Below, in pieces: positions 1-6,670 of a DNA stretch of 9,368 nt (position 1 is the first letter of the stretch; each line of letters begins with the position of its first letter). The translations under genes were made by a program, and so were the position numbers. Below the pieces are notes generated by a model. That model saw only the letters and a program-made list of their open reading frames with translations, was not told where the DNA came from and made no database searches. Origin of the DNA: Actinomycetes bacterium (GTDB lineage: Bacteria > Actinomycetota > Acidimicrobiia > Acidimicrobiales > RAAP-2); NCBI GenBank assembly GCA_021802025.1, contig JAKABC010000059.1, positions 1 to 9,368 on the forward strand. The letters run 5' to 3'.

Positions 1-1
1 C

Positions 2-1153
2 GGGGTCTTCTCATCCCAGGGGGCCCAGTGGCAGTGGGGCTACCTGACGATCGGCCCCTACGCGCTGGCCGGGGTCGTGGCAGTGGTGCTCGCACGAGTG
101 GTGCGCCGTCGGGTCCACCTGGCCCGAGTCGTGCTGCTCGTGGCGGTCGCGGTGGGCGCGGTCGCGGTGCCCCTCGGGCTCGAGGCCCACTGGCACCACG
201 CCCAGCCCGAGGTCGGGGTGATCACCCGGGCCGGCCAGGCGCTCTCGAAGGACCACACGCCCTATCGCGCCTACGACCACAACGGCAAGGTGGTGGGCGA
301 GATCAAGGGGCTGCCGGCCTTCGAGTCGTTCTTCCCGTACTTCCCGCTCATGGGGGTCTTCGGGCTGCCCTCGGCGACGACCCACGAGGAGAACGGCCTC
401 ACCGACGCGCGCATCATCATGACGCTCATGACCCTGGCGACGAGCGCGGCGGCGCTGGCGCTGTTGCGCGCGCACGCCGACCAGAAGCTGCGCGTGGCCC
501 AGGTCCTGATCGCCCTGCCGAGCGGGGCGCTCTTCCTCTCGACCGGTGGGGACGACATGCCGATCCTCGCGCTCAGCCTGCTCGCGGTGGCGGCGCTGCA
601 ACGCCGCCAGGTCAACCTGACCGGCGTCGCCCTGGGGCTCGCGGCGGCGATGAAGCTCACGGCGTGGCCGCTGGCCGCGGGGGCCCTGCTCGTCGCGCGC
701 GACCGCGAGGGTCGCGCCGCCTGGCCGCGGGTCCTCGCCTGGGTGGGGGTGATCGTGCTCGCCACGACACTGCCCTTCGCCGTGCGCAACCCGGTCGCCT
801 TCATGGCGAACGTCTTCGCCTTCCCGCTCGGTCTCGCCGGGGTGACCTCGCCCGCGGCGAGCGCGCTGCCCGGGCACGTCCTAACCACCTGGGAGCCGGT
901 CCTCGGCCACGTGCTCGCCCCGGCGGCCTTCGTCGTGGGCGGGGCGTTCTTCGCGCGCTACCTGCGCCACCACCACCCGCTCTCACTCAGCCAGCTCCTC
1001 GGGGTGCTCGCGGTGGCCTTTACGGTCGTGATCTGCGTGGCCTCGGCGACCCGGGTGGGCTACGTGATCTACCCGCTCAATCTCGCCCTGTGGTCCTCGA
1101 TCACACGGTCGGTGCGCGTCGAGGAGCCCGAACCGGTCGCCGTCGCGGTCTAG
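2..1153 (+). CDS. Polytopic membrane protein, GT87/GT-C glycosyltransferase-like, 5'-partial
   Basis: The frame is open from base 2 to the TAG at 1151-1153, giving 383 residues, and no convincing start lies inside. A GTG at 77 falls in the middle of a hydrophobic segment, so the true N-terminus is probably before the window. Hydrophobic helices alternate with short Arg/His-rich loops. The stretch from about residue 70 to 120, with 'KDHTPY' followed by 'FFPYFPL', resembles the first extracytoplasmic loop of GT87-type polyprenol-phosphate-sugar mannosyltransferases, where a 'G-x-x-PY' and a 'YPPL' element are typical. Further on, 'GLAAAMKLTAWPL' resembles the helix that usually carries a Lys in that family. 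If this is right, the protein transfers a sugar from a lipid-linked donor on the outer face of the membrane. The family call rests on pattern memory only. Another multi-pass membrane protein is possible, though membrane location is clear. Its stop codon overlaps that of the convergent gene. Confidence 0.6.
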   Translation, partial: GVFSSQGAQWQWGYLTIGPYALAGVVAVVLARVVRRRVHLARVVLLVAVAVGAVAVPLGLEAHWHHAQPEVGVITRAGQALSKDHTPYRAYDHNGKVVGEIKGLPAFESFFPYFPLMGVFGLPSATTHEENGLTDARIIMTLMTLATSAAALALLRAHADQKLRVAQVLIALPSGALFLSTGGDDMPILALSLLAVAALQRRQVNLTGVALGLAAAMKLTAWPLAAGALLVARDREGRAAWPRVLAWVGVIVLATTLPFAVRNPVAFMANVFAFPLGLAGVTSPAASALPGHVLTTWEPVLGHVLAPAAFVVGGAFFARYLRHHHPLSLSQLLGVLAVAFTVVICVASATRVGYVIYPLNLALWSSITRSVRVEEPEPVAVAV

Positions 1154-1157
1154 ACCG
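1146..1157. other. Palindrome holding both stop codons of convergent genes
   Basis: The 12 bases CGGTCTAGACCG are a perfect palindrome. The plus-strand gene stops with TAG at 1151-1153 and the minus-strand gene with TAG at 1152-1150, so the stops share two bases inside CTAG. Both proteins end in Val-stop read from the same palindrome. There is no untranslated space between the genes, so their transcripts must overlap at the 3' ends. The palindrome is too short and loop-free to be a convincing terminator by itself. Confidence 0.8.
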
Positions 1158-1719
1158 TCTGGGAGTTCTGGAAGAGGGTGAAGCTCCAGCTCACCCGGCC
1201 GGCGGCGGCGTGTCGGACCGTGACGCCGATCTCCCAGTAGAAGCCGTCGCTCGAGGAGCGCTGGAAGAGGTACTGGGGGTGGCCGGTGGGCGAGGGGCTC
1301 GTGGAAAAGAGGCTCCAGCCGAGGACCGGCAGGTGGGCGCGGTAGAAGCCGAGGATCTCACCGCTCGTCGCGTGGGCCGTCGCCAGCTGCTCCACGCAGT
1401 CGAAGTCGCCGGCGCCGAGGTTGAGGGTGTTCGAGCCGGGTCGCGGTGTCGTGCCCACGGGGAAGATGAAGCCGCTCACGAGGTCCGTGGGCACCTCGAG
1501 GGGCTGGTCGCAGTAGGCGAGGCCGGCGACGAGCGGCCGCTCGACCCCGAGCCCGCCCACCACCACCGGGGTCGGGCCGCTCGGCGTTGCGATAGGGCGA
1601 CTGGTCGCCCAGTCGACGATGAGGAAGGTGGCGAGCAGCGCGACGCCCACCAGGGCGATGGTCGCGGCGGGCCAGATGCTCGTCGTCGTGGTGAGCGGTG
1701 GGCGAGGGGCCTCGCTCAC
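1150..1719 (-). CDS. Membrane-anchored protein of unknown function, coupled to thiD
   Basis: I do not recognise this family. I place the start at the GTG at 1719-1717, which overlaps the thiD TGA (1718-1716) as GTGA, the usual mark of translational coupling. An in-frame GTG nine bases upstream (1728) is the alternative, and a GGGTGGGG purine-rich run precedes both. The 189-residue product has a short Pro/Thr-rich N-terminus and one strongly hydrophobic segment at about residues 15-35. A Thr/Pro/Gly-rich linker follows, then a domain of about 130 residues that should lie outside the membrane. Cys70 and Cys108 are its only two cysteines and could form a disulfide. The C-terminal part has aromatic residues spaced as in a beta-rich fold ('FYWEIGV', 'VSWSFTLF'). 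Genes coupled to thiD are often thiamin-related, but nothing in the protein shows such a role. It ends head-on against the plus-strand membrane protein. Confidence 0.75.
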   Translation of the reverse strand: MSEAPRPPLTTTTSIWPAATIALVGVALLATFLIVDWATSRPIATPSGPTPVVVGGLGVERPLVAGLAYCDQPLEVPTDLVSGFIFPVGTTPRPGSNTLNLGAGDFDCVEQLATAHATSGEILGFYRAHLPVLGWSLFSTSPSPTGHPQYLFQRSSSDGFYWEIGVTVRHAAAGRVSWSFTLFQNSQTV

Positions 1720-2525
1720 CGTCCCCACCCGAAGTGGTCGACCGGCCCGCGGCCATGTCCGAGCCGCCAGGTCGCCGCGCCCTCCAGGGCCGCGCGCACG
1801 TAGGCCTTCGCCTCGGCGACGGCCTCGGCGACGGAGCGGCCCCGCGCGAGACCGGCGCAGATCGCCGCCGAGAGGGTGCACCCGGTGCCGTGGTCGTTGT
1901 CGGTGGCCACGCGGGCCCCGTCGAGCACGCTCAGTGCGCTCCCGACGACGAGCACGTCGGGGGAGCGGTCGAGCGCGCGCAGATGCCCGCCCTTGACGAG
2001 GGTCGCGCCCGCGCCGAGGGCCCCGACGCGCCGGGCCAGCGCGACGAGGTCCGCCTCTGAGCGCACGTCGCGGGGGTCGACCTCCACCAGGGCGGCGGCC
2101 TCGGCGAGGTTGGGCGTGATGACCGTCGCCAGGGGCACGAGGCGGTCGCGGTAGGCCTGGACCCCGCCGTCTTTCATGAGCAGGTCGCCGCTCGTGGCGA
2201 CGAGGACCGGGTCCACGACGAGCTGGGGGAGGAGGCCGGCCTCGGCGAGGGTCGCCACCCGCTCGACGACCTCGGGCGTGGCGAGCATGCCGGTCTTGGT
2301 GGCGGCCACGGTGAAGTCCGCGACGACCGCGCGCACCTGAGCCTCGACCTCGTCGGGGGTGAGCACGGCGACGGCGTCGACCCCCCGGGTGTTCTGGGCC
2401 GTCACCGCGGTGAGGGCCGAGGTGCCAAAGACCCCCAGGGCGGCGAAGGTCTTGAGGTCAGCCTGGATCCCGGCGCCCCCACCCGAGTCCGAGCCGGCGA
2501 TGGTCAGAGCGACCGCGGGCTGCAC
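1716..2525 (-). CDS. thiD: Hydroxymethylpyrimidine/phosphomethylpyrimidine kinase
   Basis: ThiD phosphorylates 4-amino-5-hydroxymethyl-2-methylpyrimidine and then its monophosphate with ATP, giving the HMP diphosphate that thiamin-phosphate synthase joins to the thiazole; the enzyme is cytosolic. The 269 residues match the normal length and align by eye with E. coli ThiD along the whole chain. Matching elements are the N-terminal 'IAGSDSGGGAGIQAD' (9-23), 'AQNTRGV' (43-49), 'TKTGML' (76-81), 'DPV' (105-107), 'ITPNLAEA' (136-143), 'KGGH' (178-181) and the ribokinase-type anion-hole motif 'HGTGCTLSAA' (212-221) with the conserved Cys216. The C-terminal 'GHGRGPVDHF' is also a ThiD signature. The start is GTG, six bases after a likely -10 box, so the mRNA may be leaderless. 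It is divergent from thiG and leads into a coupled unknown membrane-protein gene. There is no fused ThiE domain. Confidence 0.96.
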   Translation of the reverse strand: MQPAVALTIAGSDSGGGAGIQADLKTFAALGVFGTSALTAVTAQNTRGVDAVAVLTPDEVEAQVRAVVADFTVAATKTGMLATPEVVERVATLAEAGLLPQLVVDPVLVATSGDLLMKDGGVQAYRDRLVPLATVITPNLAEAAALVEVDPRDVRSEADLVALARRVGALGAGATLVKGGHLRALDRSPDVLVVGSALSVLDGARVATDNDHGTGCTLSAAICAGLARGRSVAEAVAEAKAYVRAALEGAATWRLGHGRGPVDHFGWGR

Positions 2526-2531
2526 GCTCCA

Positions 2532-2537
2532 ACCCTA
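2532..2537 (-). promoter_or_regulatory. Likely -10 box for thiD
   Basis: On the minus strand TAGGGT fits the actinobacterial TANNNT -10 pattern and sits six bases before the GTG of thiD. Initiation at the usual distance would fall on or next to the start codon, so the transcript would be leaderless or nearly so. No good -35 is present at 16-18 bases; that position coincides with the opposing thiG -10 box. Confidence 0.4.
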
Positions 2538-2555
2538 GTTTCGCCGCGGCGCAAC

Positions 2556-2561
2556 TACGCT
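2556..2561 (+). promoter_or_regulatory. Likely -10 box for thiG
   Basis: TACGCT fits TANNNT and lies seven bases before the thiG GTG at 2569, again predicting a leaderless or near-leaderless mRNA. It is preceded by AAC, giving AACTACGCT, which closely resembles AACTACACT at the merR promoter. No recognisable -35 lies upstream; where it should be, the opposing thiD -10 box is found. Confidence 0.4.
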
Positions 2562-2568
2562 GGGCGCA

Positions 2569-3348
2569 GTGGAAGAGCTGCTGAGCGTCGGCTCGTTCGA
2601 GTCGGACTCGCGCCTGGTCTTTGGCACGGGCGGGTTCCGGTCCCTCGAGGTCCTCGAGGCGACCCTGGAGGCCGCCCACGTCGAGATCGCGACCGTCGCC
2701 CTGCGCCGGGTCGACCCGTCGGTCGAGGGCTCGCTCTACGACGTGCTCGAGCGCAACAAGGTGGCCCTGCTGCCCAACACCGCCGGCTGCTACAGCGCGC
2801 GCGAGGCCGTCGCGACCGCCCGGCTGGCCCGCGAGGCCTTCGAGACCGACCGGGTCAAGCTCGAGGTGATCGGCGACGACCGCACGCTGCTGCCCGACGT
2901 CGTCGAGACCCTCGCGGCCGCCCAGGAGCTGGTCGCCGACGGTTTCGAGGTGTGGGCGTACACCAACGACGACCTGGTGGTCGCCCAACGACTCGAGCAG
3001 GTGGGCTGCGTGGCCGTGATGCCGCTCGGATCGCCGATCGGCTCGGGGCTCGGGGTGCGTAACCCCCACGCCGTCGCCCTGATCTGCGAGCGCGTGGGCG
3101 TGCCGGTCCTGCTCGACGCGGGCCTGGGGACGGCCTCGGACGCCGCGCTGGCCATGGAGCTGGGCTGCGCCGGGGTGCTCGCGGCCTCGGCCATCAACCG
3201 CGCCCTCGACCCGGTGGCCATGGGCGAGGCCGTGGCCACGGCCGTGCGGGCCGGCTGGTTGGCCCGGCGGGCCGGGCGGATCCCGCCGCGGCTCTACGCC
3301 GAGGCCTCCTCGAGTTCGCTCGGGCGCCCGGACCTGTTTGCCGAGTAG
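2569..3348 (+). CDS. thiG: Thiazole synthase ThiG
   Basis: ThiG builds the thiazole phosphate half of thiamin from 1-deoxy-D-xylulose 5-phosphate, dehydroglycine and the sulfur carried on ThiS thiocarboxylate; it is a cytosolic TIM-barrel enzyme. The 259-residue length is normal. Family motifs in order are 'VFGTGGF' (17-23), 'ALRRVD' (44-49), 'LLPNTAG' (67-73), and 'VKLEVIGD' with Lys97 as the expected Schiff-base residue for the sugar. These are followed by 'LLPD', 'GCVAVMPLGSPIGSGLG', 'LLDAGLGTASDAALAMELG' and the tail 'WLARRAGRIPPR'. The 'GTGGF' in place of the enteric 'GTGKF' agrees with my memory of actinobacterial ThiG. The start is GTG at 2569, seven bases after a likely -10 box and without a clear Shine-Dalgarno, so leaderless translation is plausible. 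No thiS, thiO or thiH accompanies it here; a gcv operon using glycine, a possible dehydroglycine source, follows downstream. Confidence 0.96.
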   Translation: MEELLSVGSFESDSRLVFGTGGFRSLEVLEATLEAAHVEIATVALRRVDPSVEGSLYDVLERNKVALLPNTAGCYSAREAVATARLAREAFETDRVKLEVIGDDRTLLPDVVETLAAAQELVADGFEVWAYTNDDLVVAQRLEQVGCVAVMPLGSPIGSGLGVRNPHAVALICERVGVPVLLDAGLGTASDAALAMELGCAGVLAASAINRALDPVAMGEAVATAVRAGWLARRAGRIPPRLYAEASSSSLGRPDLFAE

Positions 3349-3366
3349 CCCGGGGATAACTACACT
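3338..3366 (+). promoter_or_regulatory. Promoter of the merR-gcv operon
   Basis: TTGCCG at 3338-3343 (four of six matches to TTGACA) is separated by exactly 17 bases from TACACT at 3361-3366, which fits TANNNT. This is the best-spaced sigma70-type promoter in the window. The -35 lies in the last codons of thiG and the spacer holds the thiG stop. Transcription would begin near 3373, leaving a leader of about 37 bases that ends in the purine-rich ribosome-binding site GGGAGGGGGAG just before the ATG at 3410. The spacer is 17, not the stretched 19-20 of MerR activator promoters, which favours repression over DNA-distortion activation. Confidence 0.5.
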
Positions 3367-3374
3367 CGTGTAGT
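3359..3374. promoter_or_regulatory. Perfect inverted repeat, candidate operator of the MerR protein
   Basis: ACTACAC-TC-GTGTAGT has two perfect seven-base arms around a two-base centre. It covers the -10 box and the region up to the expected transcription start of the MerR-gcv operon, 35 bases before the regulator's ATG. It is one of very few AT-leaning spots in this DNA. A regulator gene directly downstream of a palindrome on its own promoter suggests autoregulation. Shorter flanking arms CCCGG (3349-3353) and CCGGG (3375-3379) could extend it as an RNA hairpin with a bulge, so a 3' hairpin for thiG mRNA is an alternative. No U-run follows. Confidence 0.55.
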
Positions 3375-3409
3375 CCGGGCGGATCCCGGTCCTCGGTCGG
3401 GAGGGGGAG

Positions 3410-3858
<449 letters not shown>

Positions 3859-3862
<4 letters not shown>

Positions 3863-4257
3863 GCTCGCCCACTCGTGGTGGGGACCCCCGTCGCCGCCAC
3901 CCCAGCGCCGCGGTCCCGGTCGAGGGGGACTTCGCGCACCCCTCCGAGGCCCTCTTCGCCCGACTGCTCACGCTGTCGGGCTACGACTGGCTGTACGAGC
4001 CGGTGGAGTTCCCCCTCGAGTGGGGCCCCGACGGCACGCCCACGCGCGCCTTTCGTCCCGACTTCTACCTCGCCGGGCCCGGCCTGTTCGTCGAGCTGAC
4101 CGTGCTCGCCCAGCGCCTCGTGACCCGCAAGAACCAGAAGGTCCGCCGGTTTCGCGACCTCTACCCCGAGGTGCCCCTGGTGGTGGTGTACCGGCGCGAC
4201 TTCGAGCGGCTGCTCGAGGTAGCCCACCTCAGCGATCTCAGCGAGAGGGCCGCGTAG
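3859..4257 (+). CDS. Small PD-(D/E)XK nuclease-like protein
   Basis: The GTG start at 3859 overlaps the regulator's TGA as GTGA, with GGAGAAGGGGG ten bases upstream, giving 132 residues. After a basic N-terminus of about 20 residues comes a pattern typical of the PD-(D/E)XK nuclease fold. Its elements are an N-terminal helix with Glu30 ('HPSEALFARLL'), 'YEPVEFPLEW' (46-55), then 'RPDFYL' (66-71) with Asp68, and 'LFVELTV' (76-82) with Glu79. The canonical Lys two residues after the acidic residue is Thr81. Lysines 91 and 94 in the following helix ('VTRKNQKVRR') may replace it, as happens in some branches of the fold, or the protein may be non-catalytic. I recall similar stand-alone or hypoxanthine-phosphoribosyltransferase-associated domains with 'LVTRKN' and 'YRRDF' in actinobacteria, but their function is not known to me. 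Its place in the gcv operon is conspicuous. Confidence 0.75.
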
Positions 4258-5309
4258 TGGACGTTCGCCGCAGCCACCTCCACGACGTCCACGTCGAGCT
4301 CGGGGCGAAGATGGTCCCCTTCGGCGGTTGGGAGATGCCCCTGGCGTACCCCTCGGGCACCCTCGCCGAGCACCTCGCGTGTCGGCGCGACGCGGTCGTC
4401 TTTGACGTCAGTCACCTCGGCACGGTGCGCTGCGCCGGAGAGGGGGCCTTCGACGCCCTGCAGGCGACGCTCACCAACGACCTGACCAAGATCGGGCCCG
4501 GTCGGGCCCAGTACACCCACCTGCTCACCGAGGACGGCTTCGTCGTCGACGACATCATCGTCTGGTGGGTCGACGAGGACTCCTTTGACGTCATGCCCAA
4601 CGCCTCGAACACCTCCGGGGTGCTCGGGGCCCTCCCGGGGGTGGACGTGACCGGCGAGCGCAGCGTGCTCGCCGTGCAGGGACCGGCGGCGCGCGAGCGC
4701 GCGGCGCGGGTCGACCCACGTTTTGGCGAGGTCGCCCGCAACCGGGTCGTCCGCCTCGACTACGCGGGGGTCGAGGTGCGCGTCGCGGGCACCGGGTACA
4801 CCGGCGAGCCGGGGATCGAGATCGCGGCCCCCAACGAGGTGGCCGAGCGGCTGTGGCGGGCCCTGGTGGCGGCCGGGGTGACCCCGGCCGGTTTGGGGGC
4901 GCGCGACACCCTGCGCCTCGAGGCCGGACTGCCCCTGTACGGCCACGAGCTCTCGCTCACCTCGACGACCCTCGAGGCGGGCCTCGGCTGGGTGCTCGGC
5001 TGGAACAAGCCGACCTTCCGCGGCCGGGCGGCCGTGGAGAGCGAGCGCGCGAGTGGCCCGCGCCGGCGCCTGGTGGGGGTGGTCTCGGCGGGCCGCCAGC
5101 CGCTGCGCGAGGGGGCCGAGGTCGTCGCCGAGGGCCGCTCGGTGGGCTACCTGTCCTCGGGGAACTACTCACCGGTCCTCGAACGGGGGATCGGGATGGG
5201 TCTGCTCACCCCGGGGCTCGCCCTCGGCGAATCCGTCACCGTCGTCCTGCGCGGTCGCGCGGTCGAGGCGACCGTCGTTGCCCCGCCCTTCGTCGCCAAG
5301 GAGTCGTGA
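4257..5309 (+). CDS. gcvT: Glycine cleavage system T protein (aminomethyltransferase)
   Basis: GcvT takes the aminomethyl group from the lipoyl arm of GcvH, releases ammonia and forms 5,10-methylene-tetrahydrofolate in the cytosol. The start is the GTG at 4257, whose G is the last base of the preceding TAG, with GAGAGGG seven bases upstream. Earlier in-frame sequence is only a shadow of the previous gene. The product has 350 residues, slightly short for the family (about 360-370). Motifs are 'GAKMVPFGGWEMP' (16-28), 'FDVSHLG' (49-55), 'TNDLTKIGPGRAQYT' (73-87), 'VVDDIIVW' (96-103) with the conserved acidic pair Asp98/Asp99, 'VQGPAA', 'TGYTGEPGIEI' (179-189), 'GLGARDTLRLEAGLPLYGHE' and the C-terminal beta-barrel with 'VGYLSSGNYSP'. 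Nothing important appears to be missing. The TGA overlaps the gcvPA ATG by one base (TGATG). Confidence 0.96.
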   Translation: MDVRRSHLHDVHVELGAKMVPFGGWEMPLAYPSGTLAEHLACRRDAVVFDVSHLGTVRCAGEGAFDALQATLTNDLTKIGPGRAQYTHLLTEDGFVVDDIIVWWVDEDSFDVMPNASNTSGVLGALPGVDVTGERSVLAVQGPAARERAARVDPRFGEVARNRVVRLDYAGVEVRVAGTGYTGEPGIEIAAPNEVAERLWRALVAAGVTPAGLGARDTLRLEAGLPLYGHELSLTSTTLEAGLGWVLGWNKPTFRGRAAVESERASGPRRRLVGVVSAGRQPLREGAEVVAEGRSVGYLSSGNYSPVLERGIGMGLLTPGLALGESVTVVLRGRAVEATVVAPPFVAKES

Positions 5310-6670
5310 TGGCCGACTACCTGCCCCACACCGCCGAGGAGGTCGCGGCCATGCTGGCCTTCGTCGGGGTGGACTCGCTCGAGGGCCTCTACGCCCACGT
5401 GCCCTCGGCGGTGCGCCTGGCCGGGGGGCTGGACCTGCCGGCGGGGATGACCGAGCCCGACGCCGCGGCCCTCGTCGCGGGCTACGGCGCGGCCAACCGC
5501 GCGCGAGCGAGCGAGCTGGTCTGCTTCGCCGGCGCCGGGGCCTACGACCACGAGGTCCCCCCGGTGGTGAGGGCCCTCGCCGGGCGCAGCGAGTTCGTGA
5601 CCGCGTACACGCCCTACCAGCCCGAGGTCGCCCAGGGGGTCCTCCAGGCGATCTTCGAGTACCAGACGCTGGTGTCGCGACTGGCCGGCCTGCCGATCGC
5701 CAACGCCTCCCTCTACGACGGGGCCACGGCGCTCGTCGAGGGGCTCAACATGGCCCACGGGGCCACCGGGCGCTCGCGCATGCTCGTCTCGTCCGGGGTG
5801 CACCCGCACTGGCGCGCCGTCGCGCGCACCTTCGCCGCCGGCACCGGTCACGAGATCGTCGAGGTGCCCCTCGTCGAGGGTCACACGGACTGGTCGAGTG
5901 TCGATGCGACGGACGCGGCCGCCCTCGTCGTCGCCTACCCGAACTACCTGGGGGTCCTCGAGGACCTCGCCGCGGCGAAGGCCCTCGCCGCGGCGGCGGG
6001 CGGCCTGCTCGTCGTGGCGGGCGACCCGGTGGCCGCGGGGGTGCTGCGCTCGGCCGGGTCGTGGGGGGCCGACGTCTTCGTCGGGGAGGGCCAGCCCTTC
6101 GGCACGGCGCTCTCCTTCGGCGGGCCCTACCTCGGGCTCTTCGCCTGCGCCGAGGCCCAGGTGCGCCGCCTGCCCGGGCGGATCGTCGGCGAGACGCTCG
6201 ACACCGAGGGGCGGCGGGCCTACGTGACGACGCTGCGCGCGCGCGAACAGGACATCCGGCGCGAGAAGGCGACCTCGAACGTCTGCACCAACCAGACCCT
6301 CATGGCCGTCGCCGCGGCCGTCCAGTTGGGCTGGCTGGGCACGGCGGGACTGGCCGAGGTGGCGACGCGCTGCGCCCAGGGGGCCCACTACCTCTTCGAC
6401 GAGGTGACGGGACTCGACGGGGTCACCCCCGCGAGCGCCGGACCGTTCTTCCGGGAGTTCGCGCTGCGCCTGCGCCGACCGGCTCGCGAGGTCGTGGCGC
6501 GCCTGGCCGACGCGGGGATCCTCGCCGGGGTCGCCCTGGACACCCTCGTGGATCCGGGGGACCGCTCCCTCGACGCACCCGAGGAGGTGCTGCTCGTCAC
6601 GGTGACCGAGCGGCGGACCCGGGCCGAGATCGACCACTACGTCGCCGCGATGAGAGGAGCCCTCCAGTGA
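5309..6670 (+). CDS. gcvPA: Glycine dehydrogenase (decarboxylating) subunit 1
   Basis: This is the alpha half of the split P protein, which with GcvPB decarboxylates glycine and loads the aminomethyl group on lipoyl-GcvH. The ATG at 5309 has an ideal AAGGAG five bases upstream and shares its A with the gcvT TGA. The 453-residue length fits GcvPA. Signatures are 'YTPYQPEVAQGVLQAIFEYQT' starting at Tyr100, 'ASLYDGATALVE' (around 133-144), 'VVAYPNYLGVLED', 'GGPYLGLFA', 'RRLPGRIVGET' and 'REQDIRREKATSNVCTNQ' from Arg312. In the last motif Asp315 stands where His is usual in my memory of the family ('REQHIRR'). The N-terminal half keeps the fold-type I aminotransferase domain, but the PLP-binding Lys lies in subunit 2. 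The gene ends in GTGA shared with gcvPB, implying coupled and stoichiometric synthesis. Confidence 0.96.
   Translation: MADYLPHTAEEVAAMLAFVGVDSLEGLYAHVPSAVRLAGGLDLPAGMTEPDAAALVAGYGAANRARASELVCFAGAGAYDHEVPPVVRALAGRSEFVTAYTPYQPEVAQGVLQAIFEYQTLVSRLAGLPIANASLYDGATALVEGLNMAHGATGRSRMLVSSGVHPHWRAVARTFAAGTGHEIVEVPLVEGHTDWSSVDATDAAALVVAYPNYLGVLEDLAAAKALAAAAGGLLVVAGDPVAAGVLRSAGSWGADVFVGEGQPFGTALSFGGPYLGLFACAEAQVRRLPGRIVGETLDTEGRRAYVTTLRAREQDIRREKATSNVCTNQTLMAVAAAVQLGWLGTAGLAEVATRCAQGAHYLFDEVTGLDGVTPASAGPFFREFALRLRRPAREVVARLADAGILAGVALDTLVDPGDRSLDAPEEVLLVTVTERRTRAEIDHYVAAMRGALQ

Noticed and set aside
28..1803. Long plus-strand open frame of 591 codons overlapping the membrane protein and the thiD-coupled gene
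   Set aside because: Its translation is a low-complexity Arg/Gly/Ala/Pro-rich string with no motifs, typical of an off-frame reading in very GC-rich DNA. It also overlaps two better-supported genes.
1811..1834. Tandem 12-base repeat CCTCGGCGACGG
   Set aside because: It falls in the thiD coding sequence where the protein reads a repeated Ala-Glu-Ala-Val, so biased codons and a helix-forming sequence explain it.
3349..3409. Glycine riboswitch ahead of the gcv operon
   Set aside because: The leader is about 60 bases, too short for a glycine aptamer, and shows an operator-like palindrome instead.
5165..6637. Minus-strand open frame of 490 codons antisense to gcvPA
   Set aside because: Off-frame composition (His/Arg/Gly/Glu-rich), no domain, and complete overlap with a clear gcvPA.
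5053..6666. In-frame upstream extension of gcvPB covering gcvPA
   Set aside because: The extension is Arg/Gly-rich and meaningless as protein, while gcvPA occupies another frame there. gcvPB begins at the GTGA overlap.
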